The notes: generated by a model from the sequence alone, not told the origin. DNA of 64,000 nucleotides from Negativicutes bacterium (GCA_031292015.1 JARLHY010000023.1:33783-97782); one strand, 5' to 3'; positions 1 through 9,655 are shown, numbered from the stretch's first letter. Made by a program: numbers and translations.

Positions 1-1043
1 CTGCCGGCGCCTTTGGGGCGTTCGCTTTCAATCCGGAAAAACCGGTCGAAAATAAACGGCAGTTTATCTTCTGGAATACCGGGCCCGTTGTCCGTGACAC
101 TGATGGCGACAAAATCGTCCTGGCGGCACAGTGTGACCTGTATGGACAGGCCGGTTTCCGGCCCGTGCTGAACGGCGTTGGTTATGAGGTTGTTAAAAGC
201 CTGATGGAACCTTTTTCCGTCAAGGCTTACCCGGCAGTCACCCTCCAACTCCACGGCGTAGTGAACCTCGATGTTGCGTTCCGCCAGGTCGAACCGGTAT
301 TCCTCCATCAGGTCGGCCATAAACGCCCTGATAGACACATCCTCAAACAGGAAGTCCAGTTTTTGCATATCCAGCTTGGCGAATAAAAAGAGATCGTCAA
401 TCAGTTTATTCACATAAAGGATGTTCTGATGGATGGTTTGCAGGTATTTGCCGTTATGCTGCACGGCGGCTGCCGATCCGTCCAGTAACGCTTCCGTGTA
501 GCCTTGAATCGTTGTTATCGGTGTCTTTAAGTCGTGGGAGATATTGGCGATGAGCGCCTTCCGGTTGTCTTCGTATTCGGCCTTGAGCTTTTCACTTTCC
601 GACAATTTTTCGGTCATCTCATTAAAGGATGCGATCAAAAACCCCAGATCGTTTGGCTTATCATAGGCTACTTTGATGTCATAATTTCCGTTGGCGACCT
701 CATCCAGCCCCTGTTTCAAATTCTCCATCGGCATGAAGATTCTTTTTTCCAGACGCAGCAGGAAAAAAAACTGGACGATCTCTTTGAGGATAATCAAAGC
801 CGCGAAAAAAAGGCCGATTCCCTTGAAGCCAATCCAGCTGAACAGCAGGTAAAGGACAATCAGGGTGAATATCAGCGCCGCGGGGCGAAGGTAGCGGAAA
901 TACTTATAGTGCCGCAAAAATTCATGGCGGTGTCGATGCAGATCATCCAACCGCCGGAATTTTTCGTGCAACTGGCGAAAGTCCTCTCGATCCGAGCAGC
1001 AAAAAGGGGGAGGCCGCCGTCTGTGTCTGAACACGAATATCAC
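1..1043 (-). CDS. Sensor histidine kinase, 3' end cut by window edge
   Basis: Reading the minus strand gives an open frame of 347 codons running off the left edge. It has two adjacent membrane segments (about residues 55-70 and 73-96), a HAMP-like linker, the H-box SHDLKTPITT with the phospho-acceptor His near residue 170, the N-box NNLITNAVQHG and the G1 box DNGPGIPEDK followed by the DRFFRIES stretch. This is a class I membrane histidine kinase. The N-terminal part is short and basic, with little room for an extracellular sensor, so it may sense within the membrane. I chose the GTG at 1043 because the frame has stops just upstream and no in-frame ATG; the ribosome site is weak. No response regulator is visible upstream; it may lie off-window or elsewhere. 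A promoter lies directly upstream, so it need not depend on the genes before it. Confidence 0.85.
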   Translation of the reverse strand, partial: MIFVFRHRRRPPPFCCSDREDFRQLHEKFRRLDDLHRHRHEFLRHYKYFRYLRPAALIFTLIVLYLLFSWIGFKGIGLFFAALIILKEIVQFFFLLRLEKRIFMPMENLKQGLDEVANGNYDIKVAYDKPNDLGFLIASFNEMTEKLSESEKLKAEYEDNRKALIANISHDLKTPITTIQGYTEALLDGSAAAVQHNGKYLQTIHQNILYVNKLIDDLFLFAKLDMQKLDFLFEDVSIRAFMADLMEEYRFDLAERNIEVHYAVELEGDCRVSLDGKRFHQAFNNLITNAVQHGPETGLSIQVTLCRQDDFVAISVTDNGPGIPEDKLPFIFDRFFRIESERPKGAG

Positions 1044-1075
1044 CCGTTGTTTCCCAAAATAGCTTTCATAACATC

Positions 1076-1104
1076 ATTATAGGGGATAGCAAGGCAGGGC
1101 GCAA
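1076..1104 (-). promoter_or_regulatory. Sigma-A promoter of the histidine kinase, with overlapping inverted repeat
   Basis: On the minus strand a TTGCGC -35 (plus 1099-1104) is followed after exactly 17 bp by a perfect TATAAT -10 (plus 1076-1081). An inverted repeat, AGGGCGCA at 1096-1103 and TGCGCCCT at 1113-1120, overlaps the -35. It could be a regulator site or the weak terminator of the ferredoxin transcript (it lacks a U-run). Confidence 0.55.
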
Positions 1105-1133
1105 AATTTACCTGCGCCCTATACCATAATTGT

Positions 1134-1337
1134 TCAACACCTAAGATGCACCCGCGAAGTGATTGCCCGCTGTTTGCAGGCTCGCTTGCACGCGCCGCAG
1201 CGACGGCATTTCGCCTGTTGAATCTGAAGCGCGCCGGTCAATGACGGTTCAATCGCTCCCGCCGGACAGACTGCGGCGCATTGGCCGCAGCCCAGGCAGC
1301 GTTCCGGGCGGATTGCATATGCTCGCTTGAGTATCAT
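1134..1337 (-). CDS. Small 2x[4Fe-4S] ferredoxin-like protein
   Basis: This 67-residue protein has two cysteine clusters: CLGCGQCAAVCP near residues 14-25 and CRRCGACKRAC near residues 44-54. The first is a full C-x2-C-x2-C-x3-CP motif. The second lacks the usual Pro after the fourth Cys and is followed by a basic tail. It is a bacterial 8Fe ferredoxin-type electron carrier or a small iron-sulfur subunit. It starts 8 bp after the stop of the His/Cys-rich gene upstream and is probably co-transcribed with it. Its partner is unknown. Confidence 0.75.
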   Translation of the reverse strand: MILKRAYAIRPERCLGCGQCAAVCPAGAIEPSLTGALQIQQAKCRRCGACKRACKQRAITSRVHLRC

Positions 1338-1345
1338 CGCCCTGT

Positions 1346-1996
1346 TTACCAGACAAAGGACAATTCAGCCCTGGCTGTCAGGTCATGGGATGCATTCAGC
1401 TCGTCTTTGGTGCTGCCGACGAGGGTGGCCACGATTTTCTCAGCCTCACTGGCTTTATTGACGAAGATTTCGATCACAAAATCTAGACTGGCCGCTTCAC
1501 AGAACTCTTTTAGGAAACCGTGCCGAGGATGGTGGCAGGCCCCCGCCTGATTTATTTTTTCCCGCATCAGGGCAATGGTTTCTTCCGGCAGGTCGGCAGC
1601 GCTGAGTGAAATGACGGTGGTTTTGTCTTCTTGCTCCCTGGTCTGAATTGCCGTTAAGACACTCAGGCCCAAGGCGAGCCTGGAGAGTCTCCCCTTCAGT
1701 CCCCGGCAGCCGGCGGAGTGATGCATGTGTCGGATAAATTCGTGATGCCGGCACTCGCCAGGGTGCGTCCTGATGAATTCGGTATTGCTTTCGTGTTTTG
1801 CAGTATTTCCCTCATAGTCTAATTCGCTGTTGATCTTGGCCTTGGTCTGCCCGGTCAGCAAATTTTTTTCGAATTCGTTGCGCAGTGAAAATAGCCTGGT
1901 TTCATCTTTGTGGACCTGCACCGTCAGCGTCCCGTTGAAAGCCTCTTTGTTTTTCATCGTTTTGACCACATCATACATAACTTTGAGCTTGTTCAT
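1346..1996 (-). CDS. Unrecognised His/Cys-rich protein, 216 residues
   Basis: I do not recognise a characterised family. The start at 1996 (protein begins MNKLKVMYDVV) is fixed by an AAGGAGGTT ribosome site at about 2003-2011; a longer in-frame reading to 2086 has no such site. The first 70 residues resemble an acidic/basic domain with repeated charged residues. The middle (about 75-105) is rich in His with two Cys and could bind a metal. A second cluster, CHHPRHGFLKEFC, lies near residues 155-167. There is no signal peptide or membrane segment. The ferredoxin follows within 8 bp, so the two may act together in a redox or metal-linked role, but that is inference. Confidence 0.7.
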   Translation of the reverse strand: MNKLKVMYDVVKTMKNKEAFNGTLTVQVHKDETRLFSLRNEFEKNLLTGQTKAKINSELDYEGNTAKHESNTEFIRTHPGECRHHEFIRHMHHSAGCRGLKGRLSRLALGLSVLTAIQTREQEDKTTVISLSAADLPEETIALMREKINQAGACHHPRHGFLKEFCEAASLDFVIEIFVNKASEAEKIVATLVGSTKDELNASHDLTARAELSFVW

Positions 1997-2150
1997 AATA
2001 ATAACCTCCTTGTTGTTGATGAGGTTATTATAAAAAAAGATAATAAACAGGCTGTAAACCATTCTTAAAAATTTTATAAAAATCATTAAAAGCTTTTTAA
2101 ACGATTTAAAGGCAGGCTTCTGCGCTTGCGCGTTTCGCGCGGAACCAGGG

Positions 2151-2164
2151 CCTGGCCGGCCAGG
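2151..2164. repeat. 14-bp perfect palindrome
   Basis: CCTGGCCGGCCAGG sits in the gene-poor stretch 1997-2340, which otherwise shows no coding signal I can support. It could be an operator for the divergent genes or simply GC-rich spacer. Confidence 0.3.
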
Positions 2165-2340
2165 TGCTTTTGACCTAAGCGATAAATGCCATAACGGCGC
2201 GAGTGTAACAGGGAGCGGGCGGGATATCTACCAGCCAGGGCTGATCTGATCAAAACCTGCAACAAAGTCGATCCCCAAGGCCATGGATTGTCCGCATACC
2301 CAATTCACTGTATATTGAATACATTTACCTTTAGGAAGGC

Positions 2341-2610
2341 TTGCTCGCCGCGGCCAAAGAATTGCCCAGCGGCGAAGTGGCGGAGGAAGCAAAGCCGTGG
2401 TTTTTCGATGCCCGAGGGAATCTGTGGCGATATGATGGCCGTCAGCCGGGCAAAAGGTCCGTTTTTCTTTGGTCGCTGTCAGGGCGAAATATCGAACGAT
2501 TTTTGGACAAAGGCAATTATTATTCGAAAAAATTGGTTGACACCCCTTTGTTGAAATGCTATTATTATCAAGGGAAAAATACGTATATTTCCTCGAGAAA
2601 ACTCAAATAG
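2341..2610 (+). other. Possible short ORF or gene remnant
   Basis: An 89-codon frame starts with TTG just after an in-frame stop. The first 60 codons look protein-like (mixed charged residues and aromatics such as PWFFDARGNLWRYDG) but the last 30 run through the AT-rich promoter of the next gene, so the frame is probably not a whole gene. I recognise no family. It may be the eroded end of a lost gene. Confidence 0.2.
2537..2565 (+). promoter_or_regulatory. Sigma-A promoter of the FAD dehydrogenase-purB-purA operon
   Basis: A perfect TTGACA (2537-2542) is followed after exactly 17 bp by TATTAT (2560-2565). It lies about 110 bp upstream of the first gene, leaving a leader that contains a terminator-like hairpin. 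Confidence 0.7.
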
Positions 2611-2643
2611 CGGCGTAGCTCGCGCCCCGTTTGAGTTATTTTT
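2600..2643 (+). terminator. Terminator-like hairpin in the leader (possible attenuator)
   Basis: AACTCAAA (2600-2607) pairs with TTTGAGTT (2630-2637), with an inner GGCG/CGCC stem, and is followed by ATTTTT. It lies between the promoter and the first gene, so it may attenuate the operon. Alternatively it ends a short upstream transcript. I see no known purine riboswitch core. Confidence 0.45.
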
Positions 2644-2681
2644 GTGGCAGCGGGAAGACTAAAAATCTAGAGGTGATGTGC

Positions 2682-4073
2682 GTGAAAGAATATGATGTAA
2701 TCATTATCGGCTCCGGGCCGGCCGGAATATTTGCCGGGTTGGAACTGGCCGGAACCGGATTGAAAACTCTGATCCTGGAAAAAGGTCGCGATATTGTCTC
2801 CCGCCACTGCCCGATCAGCCATCATAACGGCAAATGTCTGCGCTGCAAACCCTGTGATATCGTGTGCGGCTGGGGTGGTGCCGGCGCTTTCAGCGACGGA
2901 AAACTGACCCTGACCACCGAGTTCGGCGGCATGCTTGACACCTATATGGAAAAACCGAAAGTGGCCGAACTGATCGAATACATTGATAAGGTTTATCTGA
3001 AATTTGGCGCCACGACTACGGTCTATGGCGATGACAAGCTGGAGCAGATCCGGCAAATACAGCGGGTCGCCGCCGCCGCCGACCTCAATCTGATCCCGGC
3101 GCGGATCCGCCATCTCGGGACCGAAAAGTGCACCGAGATTCTCACCCGGATGCGGGACTATCTTGATGACAAATGCGAGATCCGCACAAAAGCGGCTGTC
3201 GACAGGATTGTCGTCGAAAATGGCCAGTACACCGGCGTGGTACTCCAAGACGGCGAAGCAATCCACAGCAAATATTTGATCGCCGCGCCGGGCCGGGAGG
3301 GAGCCGAATGGTTTTCCGGCCAGGCGGCCGAGCTGGGTCTGTCGATGATCACCAATCCGGTGGATATCGGCGTCCGGGTCGAACTGCCGGCGGTGGTCCT
3401 GGAGCATATTACCGACATTGTTTACGAATCCAAGCTGGTGTACTTCACCAAATCCTTCGATGACAGGGTCCGCACTTTCTGCATGAACCCTTACGGCGAG
3501 GTGGTCAACGAAAACAACGCCGGCCTGATCACCGTCAATGGCCACAGTTACGCCGAAAAGAGGACGGATAATACCAACTTCGCCCTGCTTGTTTCCAAAA
3601 GTTTTACCGAGCCCTTTAAAGAGCCGATTACTTACGGCAAGTCTATTGCCAAGTTGGCCAACCTGCTGGGCGGCGGGGTTATCGTCCAGCGGCTCGGTGA
3701 CCTTCTTGACGGACGCCGCTCCACGCCGGAGCGGATCGGCCGCGGTATGGTCGAACCGACCCTGAAGGACGCCACCCCCGGCGATCTTAGCCTGGTGCTG
3801 CCGTACCGGCACATGGTGGCGATCATCGAGATGCTGGAGGCGCTGGATAAAGTGGCGCCGGGCGTCAACTCCCGCCACACCCTGCTGTACGGCGTGGAAG
3901 TGAAATTCTACTCATCGCGGCCCGCTCTGACCAAGAGCCTGGAAAGCGAAGTGACCAACCTGTTTGCCGCCGGCGACGGCGCGGGTGTGACCCGTGGACT
4001 GGCCCAGGCATCAGCCGCAGGGGTCGTCGTGGCCCGGGAAATCATGGCCCGCGAGACGGGAAAAAGCGTCTGA
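2682..4073 (+). CDS. FAD-dependent dehydrogenase (COG2509-like)
   Basis: The protein begins with an FAD-binding Rossmann motif (VIIIGSGPAGIFAGLEL, residues 5-21) and an acidic strand end ILEKG. It then has a four-cysteine region (HCPISHHNGKCLRCKPCDIVCG, written here only as Cys at about 36, 44, 47, 50 and 54), a GGAGAFSDGKL motif and a C-terminal ATG/GDG FAD motif (FAAGDGAGVTRGLAQASAAG). This matches the widespread uncharacterised FAD-dependent dehydrogenases of about 460-530 residues. I chose GTG 2682 because AGGTGA lies 5 bp upstream; an ATG at 2676 overlaps that site and is less likely. It is the first gene of an operon with purB and purA 20 and 15 bp apart. The substrate is unknown. Confidence 0.85.
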   Translation: MKEYDVIIIGSGPAGIFAGLELAGTGLKTLILEKGRDIVSRHCPISHHNGKCLRCKPCDIVCGWGGAGAFSDGKLTLTTEFGGMLDTYMEKPKVAELIEYIDKVYLKFGATTTVYGDDKLEQIRQIQRVAAAADLNLIPARIRHLGTEKCTEILTRMRDYLDDKCEIRTKAAVDRIVVENGQYTGVVLQDGEAIHSKYLIAAPGREGAEWFSGQAAELGLSMITNPVDIGVRVELPAVVLEHITDIVYESKLVYFTKSFDDRVRTFCMNPYGEVVNENNAGLITVNGHSYAEKRTDNTNFALLVSKSFTEPFKEPITYGKSIAKLANLLGGGVIVQRLGDLLDGRRSTPERIGRGMVEPTLKDATPGDLSLVLPYRHMVAIIEMLEALDKVAPGVNSRHTLLYGVEVKFYSSRPALTKSLESEVTNLFAAGDGAGVTRGLAQASAAGVVVAREIMARETGKSV

Positions 4074-4092
4074 GGTAAAGGAGAGGTTTTTG

Positions 4093-5385
4093 ATGATTAA
4101 ACGCTATACACCCCCCGAAATGGGACGCATCTGGACGGATGAAAATGAATTTCAGACCATGCTCGACATCGAAATCTGCGCCTGCGAGATCATGGCCGAA
4201 CTCGGTCAGATTCCGGCCGCCGCCGTGCCGGTTATCAGGGAGCGGGCCAAGTTCTCGGTGGACCGGATCCGCGAAATCGAACGGGAAACCCGCCATGACA
4301 TTCTGGCTTTCCTTCAGGCGGTAGCCGAAAATGTCGGCGATGAAGCCAAATACATTCATCTCGGACTGACCTCCAGCGACGTCAAGGACACCGCGCTGGG
4401 CGTCATGATGAAACAGGCGGCCCAGATCATTATCGACGATCTGGAAAAACTGCGGGAGGTTCTCCGCCGCCGGGCTGCTGAGCACAAACACACCGTCATG
4501 ATCGGCCGGACTCACGGTATTCATGCCGAACCCATCACCCTCGGACTGGTTTTCGCCCTCTGGCTGGATGAAACCGAGCGGAATATCGAGCGGATGAAGC
4601 GGGCCAAGGATACGGTGGCGGTGGGCAAACTGTCCGGAGCTGTGGGTACCTATTCGGTGATTGACCCGCGGGTGGAAGCCTATGTCTGCGAAAAAATGGG
4701 CCTGAAGGCCGCCAAGCTGGCGACCCAGGTCATCCAGCGGGACCGCCACGCTGAATTCCTTACCACTCTGGCGGTTATCGCCAGCTCTCTCGACAAGTTC
4801 GCCACCGAGATCCGCAACCTGCAGCGGACCGATATCCGCGAAGCCGAGGAATACTTCCATCCCGGCCAGAAAGGCTCTTCGGCCATGCCCCACAAACGCA
4901 ACCCGATCACCTGCGAGCGGGTGAGCGGCCTGGCCCGGGTTGTCCGGGGCAACGCTCAGGCCGGCCTGGAAAATGTCGCCCTGTGGCATGAACGGGATAT
5001 CTCCCACTCTTCGGTGGAAAGGGTCATCTTGCCGGACAGCACCAGCCTGGTCGACTACACCCTCCGGCTGATGATCGACATTATCGATAAGCTGCTGGTT
5101 TATCCGGAAGCGATGAAAGCCAACATGAACAAAACCGGCGGGCTCATCTTCAGCCAGCGCGTCCTATTGGCCCTGGTGGACAAAGGAGTCGTGCGGGAAG
5201 AAGCTTACCTCTGGGTGCAGCGCAACGCCATGGCCCGTTGGCTGGAAGGGGCCGATTTCAAAACCAACGTCATCAACGACCCTGATATCAAGAAATATCT
5301 GTCGCCGGCGGAAATAGAAGCCTGCTTTGACGCGGCGCATCTTCTCAGGCACGTGGACACTATTATGGCCCGGTTTGGCCTATAA
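4093..5385 (+). CDS. purB: Adenylosuccinate lyase
   Basis: PurB cleaves SAICAR to AICAR and fumarate, and adenylosuccinate to AMP and fumarate, in the cytoplasm. The 430-residue length and the signature SSAMPHKRNP (near residue 262) are typical of the fumarase/aspartase superfamily. TSSDVKDTALG and GRTHGIHAEP supply the other conserved active-site segments. The start at 4093 (MIKRYTPPEMGRIW) has an AAAGGAG site at about 4077-4083; an in-frame extension upstream overlaps the preceding gene and has no support. It lies directly before purA, so both steps from IMP to AMP are encoded together. Confidence 0.97.
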   Translation: MIKRYTPPEMGRIWTDENEFQTMLDIEICACEIMAELGQIPAAAVPVIRERAKFSVDRIREIERETRHDILAFLQAVAENVGDEAKYIHLGLTSSDVKDTALGVMMKQAAQIIIDDLEKLREVLRRRAAEHKHTVMIGRTHGIHAEPITLGLVFALWLDETERNIERMKRAKDTVAVGKLSGAVGTYSVIDPRVEAYVCEKMGLKAAKLATQVIQRDRHAEFLTTLAVIASSLDKFATEIRNLQRTDIREAEEYFHPGQKGSSAMPHKRNPITCERVSGLARVVRGNAQAGLENVALWHERDISHSSVERVILPDSTSLVDYTLRLMIDIIDKLLVYPEAMKANMNKTGGLIFSQRVLLALVDKGVVREEAYLWVQRNAMARWLEGADFKTNVINDPDIKKYLSPAEIEACFDAAHLLRHVDTIMARFGL

Positions 5386-6684
<1,299 letters not shown>

Positions 6685-6726
6685 ACACAAGGCTCAATGC
6701 CAGCCACACGTTTTTTGTTTAACTCG

Positions 6727-6755
6727 AAGACTTGGCGGGAGTCAAGTCTTTTTCT
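6727..6755 (+). terminator. Intrinsic terminator after purA
   Basis: AGACTTG (6728-6734) pairs with CAAGTCT (6743-6749) and is followed by a U-run. Confidence 0.8.
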
Positions 6756-6793
6756 TTCCTCTTGAGGACCCAGAAAGTCCCATGCGAAAAGGG

Positions 6794-6822
6794 TTGACAG
6801 TAGTTGTCCCATACTATATAAT
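6794..6822 (+). promoter_or_regulatory. Consensus promoter of the tRNA-Lys-Glu-Val cluster
   Basis: TTGACA (6794-6799), exactly 17 bp, then TATAAT (6817-6822): a perfect sigma-A promoter, with the first tRNA starting 18 bp after the -10. Confidence 0.9.
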
Positions 6823-6839
6823 CTGATGTTGTGGGACGT

Positions 6840-6915
6840 GACCCACTAGCTCAGTTGGTAGAGCACCTGACTTTTAATCAGGGTGTCGTTGGTTCGAGTC
6901 CAACGTGGGTCACCA
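6840..6915 (+). tRNA. tRNA-Lys (anticodon TTT)
   Basis: A 76-nt cloverleaf with acceptor arms GACCCAC and GTGGGTC, anticodon loop CTTTTAA, T-arm GGTTCGAGTCC and an encoded CCA. Confidence 0.97.
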
Positions 6916-6923
6916 ACTTTATC

Positions 6924-6998
6924 GGCCCGTTGGTCAAGCGGTTAAGACAGCGCCCTTTCACGGCGTTAACAGGGGTTCGAGTCCCCTACGGGTCACCA
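6924..6998 (+). tRNA. tRNA-Glu (anticodon TTC)
   Basis: A 75-nt cloverleaf with acceptor arms GGCCCGT and ACGGGTC (one G-U pair), anticodon loop CTTTCAC and an encoded CCA. It follows tRNA-Lys by 8 nt in one transcript. Confidence 0.96.
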
Positions 6999-7001
6999 TC
7001 C

Positions 7002-7077
<76 letters not shown>

Positions 7078-7102
7078 TTTTGTAAATATGCCGGTTACGG
7101 AC

Positions 7103-7146
7103 AAAGAAATGGCTTATCCTAAAAGGATAAGCCATTTCTTTGTTTT
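7103..7146. terminator. Terminator after the tRNA cluster, probably bidirectional
   Basis: A perfect 17-bp stem (7103-7119 with 7125-7141) with a 5-nt loop is followed by GTTTTTG on the plus strand and flanked by A/T on the other side. It can also end the converging CBM gene. Confidence 0.8.
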
Positions 7147-7178
7147 TGTGGCGCTCCCAGGCATTGTCTGGCGTAAAT

Positions 7179-7502
7179 CTAGCCAGGCTGAAAATCATAG
7201 GAATAATTTGCCCCGGAGTTATTGTCCCAGTTACCGGCCGAGTCCCGGAAACAGATGTTGAGTGTAAACGTTCCCTGAGGCAACTCGATCAAAGCTTCAA
7301 AGCCTTGGACGGTTCGGGACATTTGGTAGTCCCGGGCGTGATCCCATACGCCGTTGAAGCCGATCCTCGCGTACACATCGGCAGCGCCGTTTCTGACCAA
7401 CAGCCCGTTGTAAGCAATCCGGAAGGTTTCGTTGGACTTTAGGTCGGCGGAATCGATACTGACTCCGTTGGCGGAATCATAATAGATGTTGGTCATTGGC
7501 AT
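7179..7502 (-). CDS. Stand-alone carbohydrate-binding module protein (CBM25/53-like)
   Basis: The 107-residue protein is a single small beta-sandwich-like domain. The segments NGVWDHARDYQM, LPQGTFTLNICFRDSAGNWD and NSGANYSYDF fit the starch-binding modules of the CBM25/CBM53 group, in which Trp residues stack on glucans and the C-terminal part is a conserved 'F.D..G.WDNN.G.NY' pattern. There is no catalytic domain, signal peptide or membrane segment, so it would act in the cytoplasm, perhaps on glycogen. The ribosome site GAAGGGGAG lies about 8 bp upstream of the ATG. It is encoded alone between a terminator and the helicase gene, which reads in the same direction. Confidence 0.7.
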   Translation of the reverse strand: MPMTNIYYDSANGVSIDSADLKSNETFRIAYNGLLVRNGAADVYARIGFNGVWDHARDYQMSRTVQGFEALIELPQGTFTLNICFRDSAGNWDNNSGANYSYDFQPG

Positions 7503-7567
7503 TTTCTCTCCCCTTCAAGGTTTCGCGGCAACTAAGATCGGCCGGTCGAGAGCGGCTTTACGAATGG

Positions 7568-8980
7568 CTAATACTGCCATGGCTTGTTACGTGACGATGG
7601 CTTTGGAGCAAAGTGTCCTTTGGCGGGTACCTTTCTTCGCTGACTGCCGGCGGAGCGAATCCTGAGTGGCGCTTCGGCTGAGATTTTTACCGGTGTGGCA
7701 TCAGGTTCTTTGGTCATCAGTTTTAACGCCGCAGATAGTAATGAGACAGAATCCAGATTGGCGAGGAGCTCTTCGGCCCGGCTTTTGTATTGGTCGAAGT
7801 TTCCTGCTTGAACCTGGTTCAGCAGTTTTTCCGCCGTCAGGCGCTGCTGACCTTCGATTGCTTCAGCCACCGAGGGAATCGGTATGCGGTCAATTTTGCG
7901 CTTGGTGGTCTGTTCGATATAGCGCAGATGGCCCAGTTCCCTCGGCGCAGCCAGTGTGAGGGCCAGCCCGGATTGACCGGCGCGGCCGGTACGGCCGATG
8001 CGGTGAACATAGCTGTCGGCATCTTGCGGGATATCGAAGTTGTAGATATGGGATACGCCACTGACATCCAGCCCGCGGGCCGCGACGTCGGTAGCCACTA
8101 ATATGTCGATGATTCCTTCCCTGAACTGGCGCAGGACAATTTCCCGCTTCCCCTGGGTAAGATCGCCATGGATGCCGTCTGCCAGATAGCCCCGTTTTTT
8201 TAATGCCTCGGTAAGCTCATCGACGCGACGCTTGGTGCGTCCGAAAATAATAGAAAGCTCAGGAGCCTGCAGATCCAAAAGACGGCAAATGACGTCAAAT
8301 TTCTGATTGTCCTGGATCTCGATGTATTGCTGCTCAATCAAAGGAACAGTCAATTCCCGTTCATTGATCCTGATCAAAGCCGGATCTTTCTGAAACCGGC
8401 GGGCCAGATTCTGGATCGGTTTAGGCATAGTGGCCGAGAAGAGAATCGTTTGCCGAGAGGCGGGGATGGTCCCGAGTATTTTTTCGATGTCGTCAATAAA
8501 TCCCATGTTCAGCATTTCATCGGCTTCGTCGAGAATTACGGTGGTGATATCACCTAGCCTGACTGTCCGCCGCTCCATATGGTCCATCAGGCGGCCGGGC
8601 GTAGCCACAATAATTTGCGGCCGTCTTTTGAGGGATTTAATCTGCCGCTGAATGTCCTGGCCGCCATATACCGGCAGGGTGTGGACTGCGGTAAACTGTC
8701 CGATTCTGTTCAGTTCTTCCGCAACCTGTATGGCAAGTTCGCGGGTGGGGGTCAAAACAATCGCTTGCACCGGTCCGGCGTCAGGAGTAATCTTCTCGAT
8801 CAAAGGAATGCCAAAGGCGGCGGTTTTGCCGGTGCCGGTCTGGGCCTGACCGATTAAGTCGCGGCCGGCGGCGAGAACAGGAATCGCTTGTTCCTGTATG
8901 GGTGTGGGTTCCTCAAACCCCATCTCCTGTAGAGCCCTGATGATCTTATCGTTGATTTCCATGGCTTTGAATTTATCCAC
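7568..8980 (-). CDS. DEAD-box ATP-dependent RNA helicase
   Basis: A 470-residue DEAD-box helicase that unwinds RNA duplexes using ATP, of the CshA/DeaD type. Motifs are in order: Q-motif ([10 protein letters not shown], about 26-35), motif I AQTGTGKT (about 45-52), [16 protein letters not shown], motif II DEAD (about 154), motif III SATMP, and motif [15 protein letters not shown] (about 328-340). The C-terminal 100 residues are basic with a tail of Ser, Arg and Lys, likely for RNA binding. It starts at a GTG with an AAGGAGG site 7-8 bp upstream. Upstream is a leader with a terminator-like hairpin, which suggests attenuation such as cold-linked control, although the signal is not visible. Confidence 0.93.
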   Translation of the reverse strand: MDKFKAMEINDKIIRALQEMGFEEPTPIQEQAIPVLAAGRDLIGQAQTGTGKTAAFGIPLIEKITPDAGPVQAIVLTPTRELAIQVAEELNRIGQFTAVHTLPVYGGQDIQRQIKSLKRRPQIIVATPGRLMDHMERRTVRLGDITTVILDEADEMLNMGFIDDIEKILGTIPASRQTILFSATMPKPIQNLARRFQKDPALIRINERELTVPLIEQQYIEIQDNQKFDVICRLLDLQAPELSIIFGRTKRRVDELTEALKKRGYLADGIHGDLTQGKREIVLRQFREGIIDILVATDVAARGLDVSGVSHIYNFDIPQDADSYVHRIGRTGRAGQSGLALTLAAPRELGHLRYIEQTTKRKIDRIPIPSVAEAIEGQQRLTAEKLLNQVQAGNFDQYKSRAEELLANLDSVSLLSAALKLMTKEPDATPVKISAEAPLRIRSAGSQRRKVPAKGHFAPKPSSRNKPWQY

Positions 8981-9058
8981 TTGTATTGCCTCCTTGTGCC
9001 AGACGCTGTAAATAGTGTTTCCCCCGGCCGGACATGGTATGTAATGCTTCTTTCCTCA

Positions 9059-9095
9059 TAAAAATAACTCCCTCGCTCTCGGCAAGGAAGTTATT
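9059..9095 (-). terminator. Attenuator-like hairpin in the helicase leader
   Basis: On the minus strand AATAACT and AGTTATT (plus 9089-9095 and 9063-9069) form the base of a longer stem with AAGGA/TCCCT-type pairs and a GC inner part, followed by UUUUUAU. It ends about 80 bp upstream of the helicase start, so transcripts reaching it would stop before the gene unless it is disrupted. Confidence 0.6.
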
Positions 9096-9131
9096 GGTCT
9101 TTTCATCGTGCCTTGTTGTACGGGCGGCTGC

Positions 9132-9159
9132 ACGATACCCAACACATTGCGGGAGTCAA
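9132..9159 (-). promoter_or_regulatory. Probable helicase promoter
   Basis: On the minus strand TTGACT (plus 9154-9159) is followed after 16 bp by TATCGT (plus 9132-9137). The transcript would contain an ATCGTGC/GCACGAT pair and then the attenuator hairpin. Confidence 0.45.
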
Positions 9160-9359
9160 AAAAATGATTTTAAAAATATTAAGATATTTGCTCGATAAAT
9201 TTAATTTTAAATAATAATTGCGTCTCATTGATTAACAGTATAAAATAGAGTAGGTAAAAGGCAAAATAGTAAGTGGCGATGTCGCAGGGTTTGAGAGCCA
9301 ATTTCATCCTGTCTCTAAAGCGCTTGGTGATTTTCGTAACCGCATAAAGGAGAAATAGA

Positions 9360-9566
9360 ATGATTAATCCATCACTGGATGTACTACTGGAAAAGGTCGA
9401 CTGCAAATATACCCTGGTGGTTTTTGCCGCGAAACGGGCGCGGGAGATCATGAGCGGAGATCGTCCGCTTGTTGAAAGCAGCTCTAATAAGCCGGTAACA
9501 ATAGCCCTGGAAGAAATAGCCCAGGGTAAGCTCGGTTATCAGCGGACTAAGAGCGGTACTAAATAA
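9360..9566 (+). CDS. rpoZ: RNA polymerase omega subunit
   Basis: The 68-residue protein matches RpoZ along its length: MINPSLDVLLEKVDCKYTLV at the start, AAKRAREIMSG in the middle and KPVTIALEEIAQGKLGY near the end. Omega helps assemble and stabilise RNA polymerase by binding beta-prime. An AAAGGAG site lies 7 bp upstream of the ATG. In most Firmicutes rpoZ follows gmk; here it stands alone, with a low-GC upstream region of about 180 bp (9180-9359), so it may be an extra copy. That cannot be settled within this window. Confidence 0.88.
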   Translation: MINPSLDVLLEKVDCKYTLVVFAAKRAREIMSGDRPLVESSSNKPVTIALEEIAQGKLGYQRTKSGTK

Positions 9567-9655
9567 GCAGTGAGCATCCGAAGAGGATTCAGACCAGGGC
9601 GGCCTGCTATGGGTGAAACCGCCGCCGTCAATAAGTTCGCCCGGAGGGAGTCAAT

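Noticed and set aside
165..1082. Plus-strand frames at 165-386 and 534-1082
   Set aside because: They are shadows of the minus-strand histidine kinase, whose H, N and G boxes are clear.
2566..2681. Purine riboswitch before the purB-purA operon
   Set aside because: I could not find the conserved three-way junction core; only a terminator-like hairpin is present.
9179..9451. Minus-strand frame opposite the start of rpoZ
   Set aside because: It is hydrophobic only because of the AT-rich spacer and has no ribosome site; RpoZ on the plus strand is convincing.
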